Shown: piece by piece, positions 1-6,364 of the stretch
How positions within the stretch are numbered: the first letter of the stretch is position 1
Layout: the number at the start of each line of letters is the position of its first letter
Assembly: GCA_934394545.1 (NCBI GenBank)
Contig: CAKRRG010000105.1
Span: 1-7,269 of the forward strand
DNA length: 7,269 nucleotides
DNA from: an uncultured Blautia sp.
GTDB lineage: Bacteria > Bacillota > Clostridia > Lachnospirales > Lachnospiraceae
Direction of reading: 5' to 3'
The notes under the pieces: generated by a model
The model's input: only the letters and a program-made list of their open reading frames with translations
Databases searched by the model: none
What the model was told of the DNA's origin: nothing
Made by a program: the position numbers and the translations under genes

Positions 1-45
1 TAATATGCAAAGAGCAATTCTGCAAGTAAAAGGAGCTGTAAAGCG

Positions 46-477
46 ATGATAAAAGAAACATTCAGCCCGGAGGAGACCTTTGCCTTTGGCAAATGGATCG
101 GGGAAAATGCCCTTCCGGGACAGGTATATACGCTGGTAGGAGATCTTGGTGTGGGCAAGACTGTTTTCACCCAGGGGGTGGCAGAGGGACTTGGCATTAC
201 AGAGCCGGTAAATAGTCCTACTTTTACCATTATCCAGGAGTACGAGAGTGGCCGTATGCCTTTCTATCATTTCGATGTGTACAGAATCGGGGATATTGAA
301 GAGATGGAAGAAATCGGCTATGACGATTATTTTTATGGAAATGGGATCTGCCTTATTGAGTGGGCGAATCTGATCGAAGAGATCCTGCCGGAGCATATGA
401 TAGAGATTACCATTGAGAAAAATCTGGAGAAGGGCTTTGATTACCGAAAGATCACAGTAACCGGACTTCCGGAGTAG
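46..477 (+). CDS. tsaE: tRNA t6A37 biosynthesis ATPase TsaE
   Basis: TsaE is the small P-loop ATPase that works with TsaB and TsaD in the cytoplasm to sustain t6A37 formation on tRNAs reading ANN codons. The 143-residue product is close to the usual family length of about 140-160. Visible motifs are a Walker A loop GDLGVGKT (32-39, with K38 and T39 as nucleotide-binding residues), SPTFTI (57-62), HFDVYR (75-80) and IEWAN (104-108), in the order expected for the family. The ATG has a good ribosome binding site, AAAGGAG at about 29-35, ten bases upstream. tsaB follows after 42 nt, so the two are probably co-transcribed. Only 45 bases precede the gene in the window, so its promoter cannot be judged. 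Identification is firm from motifs and neighbours; the role is known from the family. Confidence 0.96.
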   Translation: MIKETFSPEETFAFGKWIGENALPGQVYTLVGDLGVGKTVFTQGVAEGLGITEPVNSPTFTIIQEYESGRMPFYHFDVYRIGDIEEMEEIGYDDYFYGNGICLIEWANLIEEILPEHMIEITIEKNLEKGFDYRKITVTGLPE

Positions 478-519
478 AATTTCATAATCCCTGCGAAGTG
501 GGGAAAGTAAGGAGAATAG

Positions 520-1239
520 ATGAAGATTTTAGGTCTTGACAGTTCAGGAATCGTTGCTTCCGTTGCCATAGTGGAGGATGAGAACCTGATCGCAGAATAC
601 ACGGTAAATTACAAGAAGACACATTCCCAGACACTTCTTCCTATGTTGGATGAACTGGTGAAGATGACAGAGCTGGAGCTGGATACGATCGATGCCATTG
701 CGGTGGCAGCAGGGCCGGGTTCCTTTACAGGACTTCGTATTGGTTCTGCAACAGCGAAAGGGCTTGGTCTGGCACTTCAGAAGCCGCTGGTGGAAATTCC
801 TACGGTGGATGCCCTTGCCTACAATTTATATGATGCCAGAGCTTTGATCTGCCCGATCATGGATGCAAGAAGAAGCCAGGTATATACCGGAATCTATAAT
901 TTTCAGGAGCATAAGCTGGTGACTGTGGAGGCTCAGATGGCAGTTCCTATGGCTGAGCTGATTGAGAAATTAAATGCAAGAGGAGAAGAAGTGATCTTCC
1001 TTGGAGATGGTGTCCCTGTTTTTGCTCAGATGATCCGGGAGAATCTGAAGGTGCCTTATTCCTTTGCACCGGCTCATGTAAATAAGCAAAGAGCAGCTGC
1101 TGTGGCAGCTCTTGGCGAGATTTATCTGAAAGAGGGCAAAGAAGTGACTGCTATGGAGCATGTACCGGAGTATTTAAGGGTTTCCCAGGCAGAGCGTGAG
1201 CGTGCACAGAAATTACAGGAAGAGAAATCTGTTAAATAG
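520..1239 (+). CDS. tsaB: tRNA t6A37 biosynthesis scaffold protein TsaB
   Basis: TsaB is an ASKHA-fold paralogue of TsaD that has lost catalytic activity. It dimerises with TsaD and recruits TsaE, and so is needed for t6A synthesis. The 239-residue length is typical. The N-terminal MKILGLDSS (1-9) is the first phosphate-loop strand of the fold; HSQTLLP (35-41), GPGSFTGLRIG (65-75) and MDARRSQVY (114-122) are signature TsaB motifs. The C-terminal part (from about 130) is diverged and lacks the metal-binding histidine motif of TsaD, as expected for TsaB. The start is supported by AAGGAG at 509-514. The stop lies 13 nt before the rimI start, and the rimI ribosome binding site begins inside the tsaB stop codon (TAG at 1237-1239), so the two are probably translationally coupled. 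Confidence 0.96.
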   Translation: MKILGLDSSGIVASVAIVEDENLIAEYTVNYKKTHSQTLLPMLDELVKMTELELDTIDAIAVAAGPGSFTGLRIGSATAKGLGLALQKPLVEIPTVDALAYNLYDARALICPIMDARRSQVYTGIYNFQEHKLVTVEAQMAVPMAELIEKLNARGEEVIFLGDGVPVFAQMIRENLKVPYSFAPAHVNKQRAAAVAALGEIYLKEGKEVTAMEHVPEYLRVSQAERERAQKLQEEKSVK

Positions 1240-1242
1240 GAG
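1237..1242 (+). promoter_or_regulatory. Ribosome binding site that fixes the rimI start
   Basis: TAGGAG ends ten bases before the ATG at 1253, and its first three bases are the tsaB stop codon. It supports the ATG over the in-frame GTG at 1196 and suggests that ribosomes finishing tsaB can reinitiate on rimI. Confidence 0.75.
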
Positions 1243-1252
1243 AAGTTATAGT

Positions 1253-1690
1253 ATGGTTCTTCGTGAAATGTTAGTAGAGGACCTTGATCAGGTTATGAAG
1301 ATCGAGAACGAACTGTTCTCCCCTCCGTGGACCAAGGAGGGATTTTTCACCTATCTTACACGGAAGGATGCCATGTTTCTGGTGGTGGAAGAGAAGGGAG
1401 AAATCCTGGCCTATTGTGGGCTTCTTATGGTTCTGGATGAAGGTGATATTACGAATGTGGCGGTACGTCCGGACAGACAGAGAGAGGGAATCGGCCATTT
1501 CCTTATGGACAGTCTGCTCCGCCTTGCCGGTGAGCAGGGGGTGACAACCATCCATCTGGAGGTTCGTGTGGGAAATGAAACTGCCATCCGTCTTTATGAA
1601 AGAATGGGATTTACAAGAGATGGGATCCGTAAGAATTACTATACGGACCCCATGGAAGATGCTTTGCTTATGACCCGCCATCCCAGCTGA
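1253..1690 (+). CDS. rimI: Ribosomal protein S18-alanine N-acetyltransferase RimI (GNAT family)
   Basis: This is a GNAT-fold acetyltransferase that uses acetyl-CoA to acetylate protein N-termini, classically the N-terminal alanine of ribosomal protein S18. The 145-residue product carries the acetyl-CoA pyrophosphate-binding motif QREGIG (76-81) after the beta4 segment TNVAVRP (67-73), then LEVRVGN (102-108) and RLYERMGF (113-120). E103 and Y115 occupy the positions of the catalytic pair described for enterobacterial RimI. The open frame extends upstream to a GTG at 1196 inside tsaB, but the ATG at 1253 is preferred because AGGAG (1238-1242) lies ten bases upstream and the protein then begins at the conserved domain edge. 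The position right after tsaB is common in Firmicutes. The last 52 bp, including the stop codon, overlap the 3' end of the opposite-strand YfhO gene. True substrate range is not certain, as related enzymes can acetylate other proteins. Confidence 0.94.
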   Translation: MVLREMLVEDLDQVMKIENELFSPPWTKEGFFTYLTRKDAMFLVVEEKGEILAYCGLLMVLDEGDITNVAVRPDRQREGIGHFLMDSLLRLAGEQGVTTIHLEVRVGNETAIRLYERMGFTRDGIRKNYYTDPMEDALLMTRHPS

Positions 1691-4209
1691 CTAAGGAGCA
1701 GAAGCACAGCTGCTAATAAACTGAGTATGAACCCAAGTGATTTACCGGGCGCATGGAATTCAATCTGGATTTCATGTGCCCCTTTTTGTAGTGGAAAACC
1801 AAGAAATGCTTTGTTTACCTGTACAGGTGTAACTTCTTTTCCATCTACGTAAGCCGTATAACCTTTGGAAAAGGTATAGGAGGCTACGAAATATCCATTC
1901 TCCGGCATATTTATGGTGCCGTTTAAGATTTCTTTTCCGGAAGTTCTGCCATCCTGAAACGCTGTCACACCCGGATGGGAAAGGGCGGATAAGGGAATGG
2001 TATAGGCGTGTACATTTTTTATTTTGTAGTCACCTTTGGAATAGGTAATATCCAGAGCCTCCAGTTCCTCATTGGAGGATACCATATAGGTAAATGTGCC
2101 ATTGTTGTTCGGGTAAGGTGCTTCAGAGCCGGAAAGCCTGTTGCGGATGCCATTTATGATAATGGACATATCTTTTTCACCATCATATTCCACGTTGAAA
2201 GAAATAAGCAGTATGGTTTTGCCAGGCAGTGCTTCCGGTAATTGGCAGCGGCGTGTTTCACTGCTTTTTTCTGTTTTATGCCGGAAGAAATCTTCTGGCA
2301 AGGAGTACTCCTTCATCTGGGAGGTATATGGCTCCTCTGAGTCCGTTAAGTCCGGTACAATAGTACGGTTTGTAAGGGTATCCAGAGTTTGCGGGTAAGA
2401 AAGCCTATCGTATTCCTTTTCCGATAACAGTGCAGTACTTCCGTACGCAATCGGCAGTACATTTTTATTCTCTGCAAGCACATGTCCTTCTTTTTCCTGA
2501 AGAACTGTGTAACCGGCAGGAACTTTATTTGCCTTAGTCTGAATATACCGTACACCCATCAGGTATTCCTGAAAAGGATTGGCGTCTGCAGTCATGGCAA
2601 CGCGGTTCCGGATGCTGATGGGCATTTGCAGAAGATCGTATAACAGCTTGTTGTAAGTACTGTTGGATATAGAGGAATACAGGGTACTTTTGTTCTGGTT
2701 CCCTTGGATCACATAATTGGTATTATTGGAAGGATGTTCAATGATATCGAAGCGGGCCTGGGGATTTTCACAGCAACGCTCCAGATCCTCCTGGGAAAAA
2801 TAATCTCTGGACTCATCGGCTATAGTGGCATAATGCTCTGTCTGTCCTTTTGCTACATAAAGCATGGCCGGGACGGAAAGTAAAAGGATAAGTCCGCAGA
2901 TATTTGCCGGCCAGCATTCTATGGGTATCCGGATCCTTTTTTCCTCCATAAAAATTCCTATAGAGACACAGATCAGAAGCAGGATCAGATCTGCGGTAAT
3001 AAGATGCCGTACCTGCTGATTGTGTAGAAAGAAAAGAAGCTGTACGATCACAGGAATGCCGCAAACCAGGGCAAGGGGCAGACTGTGGCGTATTTTTCCA
3101 AGGCGCAGTCCTTCCAGTGCCTGTGCCGTAAGATAAAGGATCAGAGGCAGAAAGGGAATGAGACATTTGGGACGTACATATAAGGTGGCGTTTAAAATCC
3201 AGTAAAAAATGTCAAAGAACAGCAGTACAAAAATAGCAATTGCCAATTTACGCGTCTTCTTTTCGCGGATACACAGGAACAGGGCATACAGAGAGAACAG
3301 GGTAAGTCCGCAGCCGTAGGGACTATAAAGAATGCTGTCCAGTGTAGGATTTACTCCCAGAATCTTCAAAAGGGAGGTGGAAGCACCGGTGTCTTTTTGA
3401 TTTCCGAGAATGGCCAGCCCGGTAGGGAGTAAAAGAAACAGGTTCATAGCAACCGCAAAGGATACATCCAGAATATAGTTCCACCATATTTTATGCTTTT
3501 GCTTTTTCTTTCTTTTATCTGAAGTGTTTTTCAGATAATCCGGCAGCAGGTGGCAGATATAAAGGATGCATGCCACGAAGCAGGAGGGAAAAAAGTAAAA
3601 GCTGTGCAAAATACAGAAAAACAGAGAAACGATCAGGCCAGGGTGGGGGCGGAAAGGATATACGCCCTGTTCTTCCGGCGTCAAAATCCGATCCAGGCAA
3701 AGAAATGCCAGAAGGAGAAATGGCAAATAATTCACAAACATAATCTGTCTGTGAGCCTGGAAAAAGCAGTTGGCACTGAGATAAAAAAATCCGCAGGCAA
3801 AGCCGGTAAAGTCAGAAAAGCCTTTTCTGTGCAGCCAGTAATAAAGAAGTCCACCGCCAAGGAGTATCTCCAGCACAGCATATCCCTGGATAAACCATTC
3901 TATTTCCACATGGGGAAAAAAATAGGAAATCAGCACATCCGGGCGCATATATCCATAATAAGAAAGAGAAAAAAAGTTGGTTCCTCCGCCTAGTCCGGTG
4001 AAATCAGGGAAGAGATTTCCTGTTGCATAAAAATTCTTTCGCATATAGTCGGCAATGGTTACATGCTGGGAATACCAGTCTGTTTCAGATCCAAACCAGG
4101 AACCGGACGGAATCAGGAGCCAGATAAGGATGCTGCCGGCTATCAAAAGAAGCAGCAGTGTGAGAACGTTCCTCCAGGTGAATTTTTCAGGTTTGTTGCA
4201 GAAAATCAT
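1639..4209 (-). CDS. YfhO family multi-pass membrane protein (putative GT-C type glycosyltransferase)
   Basis: This 856-residue protein matches the YfhO family in length and architecture. It has an N-terminal membrane helix (14-33) and an outside loop with D44 and Q48 (TDWYSQH), GLGGGTN (72-78) and SYYGYMRP (83-90). About ten more hydrophobic segments follow up to residue 452, with a basic, probably cytoplasmic loop at 227-240. A large soluble domain (about 455-824) and a final helix (825-845) complete it. LMGVRYIQT (550-558) and YVDGKEV (787-793) followed by NKAFLGF are typical YfhO-family blocks. In Bacillus and Listeria, YfhO is linked to adding sugars to lipoteichoic acid outside the membrane, using a lipid-linked sugar; by analogy D44 could be catalytic, which is inference. 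No partner glycosyltransferase or flippase is visible nearby. The ATG at 4209 (complement) is chosen over one 42 bp upstream because AGGAAGGA precedes it. Substrate is unknown. Confidence 0.88.
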   Translation of the reverse strand: MIFCNKPEKFTWRNVLTLLLLLIAGSILIWLLIPSGSWFGSETDWYSQHVTIADYMRKNFYATGNLFPDFTGLGGGTNFFSLSYYGYMRPDVLISYFFPHVEIEWFIQGYAVLEILLGGGLLYYWLHRKGFSDFTGFACGFFYLSANCFFQAHRQIMFVNYLPFLLLAFLCLDRILTPEEQGVYPFRPHPGLIVSLFFCILHSFYFFPSCFVACILYICHLLPDYLKNTSDKRKKKQKHKIWWNYILDVSFAVAMNLFLLLPTGLAILGNQKDTGASTSLLKILGVNPTLDSILYSPYGCGLTLFSLYALFLCIREKKTRKLAIAIFVLLFFDIFYWILNATLYVRPKCLIPFLPLILYLTAQALEGLRLGKIRHSLPLALVCGIPVIVQLLFFLHNQQVRHLITADLILLLICVSIGIFMEEKRIRIPIECWPANICGLILLLSVPAMLYVAKGQTEHYATIADESRDYFSQEDLERCCENPQARFDIIEHPSNNTNYVIQGNQNKSTLYSSISNSTYNKLLYDLLQMPISIRNRVAMTADANPFQEYLMGVRYIQTKANKVPAGYTVLQEKEGHVLAENKNVLPIAYGSTALLSEKEYDRLSYPQTLDTLTNRTIVPDLTDSEEPYTSQMKEYSLPEDFFRHKTEKSSETRRCQLPEALPGKTILLISFNVEYDGEKDMSIIINGIRNRLSGSEAPYPNNNGTFTYMVSSNEELEALDITYSKGDYKIKNVHAYTIPLSALSHPGVTAFQDGRTSGKEILNGTINMPENGYFVASYTFSKGYTAYVDGKEVTPVQVNKAFLGFPLQKGAHEIQIEFHAPGKSLGFILSLLAAVLLLLSQLGWRVISKASSMGSV

Positions 4210-4216
4210 AATAGAT

Positions 4217-4224
4217 TCCTTCCT
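4217..4224 (-). promoter_or_regulatory. Ribosome binding site that fixes the YfhO gene start
   Basis: On the minus strand AGGAAGGA stands seven bases before the ATG at 4209. The longer frame starting at 4251 would add a cysteine-rich stretch (MCCCLH) with no comparable site, and would run through the leader hairpin, so the shorter start is preferred. Confidence 0.7.
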
Positions 4225-4245
4225 GCTGCGTAAATGTAAGCAGCA
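4224..4245 (-). promoter_or_regulatory. Small hairpin in the leader of the YfhO gene, adjoining the ribosome binding site
   Basis: A perfect 6-bp inverted repeat, TGCTGC and GCAGCA, encloses a ten-base AT-rich loop. In the mRNA the 3' arm ends at the first base of the AGGAAGGA ribosome binding site. The repeat is seen directly. A role in translation, or in protecting the mRNA 5' region, is inference. It has no U-run, so it is not a terminator. Confidence 0.4.
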
Positions 4246-4267
4246 ACACATTAATCTTTAATTGGAT

Positions 4268-4296
4268 ATGAAAACATATTGCAAGCTATTTGTCAA
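4268..4296 (-). promoter_or_regulatory. Candidate promoter of the YfhO gene
   Basis: On the minus strand a perfect -35 hexamer TTGACA (4291-4296) is followed after 17 bases by TTTCAT (4268-4273), a weak -10 with a TGT just upstream that resembles an extended -10. Predicted transcription would start near 4261, giving a leader of about 50 nt that contains the hairpin. The -35 match is strong and the -10 is poor, so the exact -10 is uncertain. Confidence 0.45.
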
Positions 4297-4346
4297 GTTA
4301 AGTTCTGGCTTTGCACAGGGAATCTAAGGGGAAAGCAGGGAAAATA

Positions 4347-4373
4347 CTTGTTTTAAGAAACTGCTTGTGTTAA
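4347..4373 (+). repeat. Direct repeat CTTGTKTTAA over the rnz promoter
   Basis: CTTGTTTTAA (4347-4356) and CTTGTGTTAA (4364-4373) match at nine of ten bases and start 17 bp apart, overlapping the candidate -35 and -10. The sequence is seen directly. It may be a protein-binding operator or a chance result of the promoter elements. Confidence 0.35.
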
Positions 4374-4376
4374 ACT
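4348..4376 (+). promoter_or_regulatory. Candidate promoter of the rnz-tsaD-ispD operon
   Basis: TTGTTT (4348-4353), a 17-base spacer and TAAACT (4371-4376) with an extended -10 dinucleotide TG at 4368-4369. Start of transcription would be near 4383, about 47 nt before the rnz ATG. A second, weaker pairing, TTAAAC (4370-4375) with TACAAA (4393-4398), also has a 17-base spacer and cannot be excluded. The location between two divergent genes makes some promoter here very likely. Confidence 0.45.
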
Positions 4377-4412
4377 TTCCTGGTACATCAGTTACAAAAA
4401 TGTTAAATGAAA

Positions 4413-4418
4413 AGAGGA
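4413..4418 (+). promoter_or_regulatory. Ribosome binding site that fixes the rnz start
   Basis: AGAGGA lies about 12 bases before the ATG at 4430, a slightly long spacing. Upstream in-frame ATGs at 4367 and 4400 lack a comparable site. The first of these would also fall inside the candidate promoter. Confidence 0.6.
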
Positions 4419-4429
4419 TATTTATATAT

Positions 4430-5341
4430 ATGTTAGATGTTTGTCTGGTAGGAACCGGAGGAATGATGCCCCTTCCAAGAAGGTGGCTTACAGCTCTGAT
4501 GACCCGGTATAATGGCAGCAGTCTTCTTATTGATTGCGGCGAGGGAACCCAGGTAGCAATTAAGGAGAAGGGATGGAGCTTTAAGCCTATTGATGTGATC
4601 TGCTTTACCCATTATCACGGAGACCACATCAGCGGACTTCCGGGGCTTCTTCTTACAATGGGAAATGCAGAGCGTACAGAACCACTGACTCTCATTGGAC
4701 CGAAGGGACTTGAGAGAGTGGTGAATGCTCTTCGTGTGATTGCGCCTGAGCTTCCATTTGAATTGAAGTTTATTGAGATTAATGGACCGGAGCAGGTATT
4801 TGAGATTGATGGTTACCGGATCACTGCCTTTCGGGTAAATCATAATGTGCTTTGTTATGGTTATTCTCTGGAAATCCTTCGCCAGGGGAAATTTTCCCCG
4901 GAGCGCGCCCGTGAGCAGGGAATTCCACTGAAGTATTGGAATCCTCTTCAGAAGGGGCAGACCATGGAAGAGGATGGGGTAATTTATACGCCGGATATGG
5001 TTCTTGGTCCGGCAAGAAAGGGATTGAAGGTTACTTATACTACCGATACCCGTCCTACAGAGTCGATTCTGAAACATGCACCGGGTTCCGACCTTTTTAT
5101 CTGCGAGGGTATGTACGGTGAGGACGATAAGCTTGATAAGGCAAAGGGCTACAAGCATATGACCTTCCGCGAAGCCGCAACTCTTGCGAAGGAGGCTGAT
5201 GTAGGCGAACTGTGGCTGACACATTACAGTCCATCTCTGATACGTCCGGATGAATATATGGATATGGTGCGGGAGATTTTTCCTAAGGCTTATCCGGGAA
5301 AAGATGGAAAAACAATGGAAATGAATTTCGAAGAGGATTAA
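4430..5341 (+). CDS. rnz: Ribonuclease Z (tRNA 3'-processing endonuclease, metallo-beta-lactamase fold)
   Basis: RNase Z is a zinc-dependent endonuclease that removes 3' trailers from tRNA precursors. The 303-residue product has the short-form length. The metal site is complete: THYHGDH (60-66), H138 in NHNVLCYGY (137-145), D206 in TTDTRP (204-209) and H265 in LTHYS (263-267). HMT at 243-245 stands where HST is usual in RNase Z, and DCGEGTQ (35-41) is the conserved block ahead of the active site. Two tRNA-contact features known from Bacillus differ: the PxKxRN loop is PLPRRW here (14-19), and the arm region (about 149-177) lacks a clear Gly-Pro motif. This could be a lineage variant of RNase Z or a related nuclease such as RNase BN. 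The ATG at 4430 is preferred because the conserved MLDVCLVGTGG begins there. tsaD starts three bases after the stop, indicating coupling. Confidence 0.87.
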   Translation: MLDVCLVGTGGMMPLPRRWLTALMTRYNGSSLLIDCGEGTQVAIKEKGWSFKPIDVICFTHYHGDHISGLPGLLLTMGNAERTEPLTLIGPKGLERVVNALRVIAPELPFELKFIEINGPEQVFEIDGYRITAFRVNHNVLCYGYSLEILRQGKFSPERAREQGIPLKYWNPLQKGQTMEEDGVIYTPDMVLGPARKGLKVTYTTDTRPTESILKHAPGSDLFICEGMYGEDDKLDKAKGYKHMTFREAATLAKEADVGELWLTHYSPSLIRPDEYMDMVREIFPKAYPGKDGKTMEMNFEED

Positions 5342-5344
5342 AAA

Positions 5345-6364
5345 ATGAAAGATACATTCATTCTTGCAATAGAAAGTTCCTGCGATGAAACGGCTGCATC
5401 TGTTGTAAAAAATGGCAGGACTATATTATCAAATGTGATTTCTTCTCAGATTGCCCTTCATACTTTATACGGGGGCGTTGTGCCGGAAATCGCATCACGT
5501 AAACACATTGAAAAGATAAACCAGGTAATCGAGGAGGCACTTTCTGAAGCAAATGTGACCCTGGATGACCTGGATGCCATTGGGGTTACTTATGGCCCCG
5601 GGCTTGTAGGTGCTCTTCTTGTTGGTGTGGCTGAGGCTAAGGCAATTGCTTATGCCAAGAAGCTTCCCCTTGTAGGTGTTCATCATATTGAGGGACATGT
5701 ATCTGCCAATTATATTGAGCATCCGGATCTGGAGCCTCCTTTCCTTTGTCTGATCGTGTCCGGCGGACATACCCATCTGGTAATCGTAAAGGATTACGGA
5801 GAGTTTGAGATATTGGGCCGTACCAGAGATGATGCAGCCGGAGAGGCCTTTGACAAGGTTGCCCGTGCTATTGGTCTGGGTTATCCGGGCGGACCGAAGG
5901 TGGATAAGCTTGCACGTGAGGGAAATCCGGATGCCATTGTTTTTCCGAAGGGAAAACTGGGAGACTGTCCATATGATTTCAGTTTCAGTGGTGTAAAGTC
6001 TGCTGTGTTGAATTATATTAACAATGCCCAGATGAAAGGGGAGGAGATCAACCGTGCGGATCTTGCTGCTTCCTTCCAGAAGTCTGTGGTGGATGTTCTT
6101 GTGGAGCATACGATGCTTGCAGCTAAGGATTACCATATGGATAAGATTGCCATTGCAGGTGGGGTTGCGTCCAATGGGGCATTAAGAGAGGCTATGACGA
6201 AGGCGTGTGAGGAGCGAGGCTATAGTTTTTATCGTCCGTCACCTATTTTTTGTACAGATAATGCGGCAATGATCGGTGTTGCTGCTTATTACGAATATAA
6301 GAAGGGAACACGTCATGGCTGGGATCTGAATGCAGTTCCCAATCTGAAGCTGGGAGAGAGATAA
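5345..6364 (+). CDS. tsaD: tRNA N6-adenosine threonylcarbamoyltransferase TsaD
   Basis: TsaD transfers the threonylcarbamoyl group from threonylcarbamoyl-AMP to A37 of ANN-decoding tRNAs, working with TsaB and TsaE. The 339-residue product is of normal length. Motifs in order: ESSCDET (10-16), [12 protein letters not shown] (83-94), HHIEGH with metal ligands H114 and H118 (113-118), SGGHTHL (139-145), [10 protein letters not shown] (162-171), FSFSGVK (212-218), IAGGVASN (270-277) and CTDNAAMIG with metal ligand D305 (303-311). All expected active-site residues are present, so it should be functional. The ribosome binding site GAGG (5333-5336) lies inside the last codons of rnz, and the intergenic gap is three bases. 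The stop codon shares its last base with the ispD start. The gene is separated from tsaE-tsaB by the opposite-strand YfhO gene and rnz. Confidence 0.98.
   Translation: MKDTFILAIESSCDETAASVVKNGRTILSNVISSQIALHTLYGGVVPEIASRKHIEKINQVIEEALSEANVTLDDLDAIGVTYGPGLVGALLVGVAEAKAIAYAKKLPLVGVHHIEGHVSANYIEHPDLEPPFLCLIVSGGHTHLVIVKDYGEFEILGRTRDDAAGEAFDKVARAIGLGYPGGPKVDKLAREGNPDAIVFPKGKLGDCPYDFSFSGVKSAVLNYINNAQMKGEEINRADLAASFQKSVVDVLVEHTMLAAKDYHMDKIAIAGGVASNGALREAMTKACEERGYSFYRPSPIFCTDNAAMIGVAAYYEYKKGTRHGWDLNAVPNLKLGER

Noticed and set aside
486..508. Small CCC/GGG hairpin between tsaE and tsaB
   Set aside because: Four base pairs at most and no U-run; too weak to call a terminator or regulatory element in a likely operon.
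1196..1252. Longer rimI reading frame from a GTG inside tsaB
   Set aside because: The added 19 residues are basic, not part of the GNAT domain, and the ATG at 1253 has a much better ribosome binding site.
1697..1714. AGCAG/CTGCT inverted repeat just after rimI as a possible terminator
   Set aside because: Only five base pairs, no U-run, and it falls inside leucine and alanine codons of the YfhO C-terminal helix.
3550..3993. Plus-strand open frame of 147 codons, lysine-rich, opposite the YfhO gene
   Set aside because: It is the complement of membrane-helix codons of YfhO (Phe/Leu-rich reading as Lys/Glu-rich); no domain or plausible context supports it.
4210..4251. Longer YfhO frame adding a cysteine-rich N-terminus
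   Set aside because: No ribosome binding site supports it and it would translate through the leader hairpin; the ATG at 4209 has a strong site.
4367..4429. Longer rnz frame from an upstream ATG
   Set aside because: The start would lie in the candidate promoter and lacks a ribosome binding site; the conserved RNase Z N-terminus begins at 4430.
4433..5224. Open frame of 263 codons on the minus strand, opposite rnz
   Set aside because: It lies wholly antisense to a gene with a complete RNase Z motif set; its translation shows no recognisable domain and it has no sign of its own conserved start context.
5495..6136. Open frame of 213 codons on the minus strand, opposite tsaD
   Set aside because: Antisense to a fully intact tsaD; the translation resembles no family and is explained by codon bias of the real gene.
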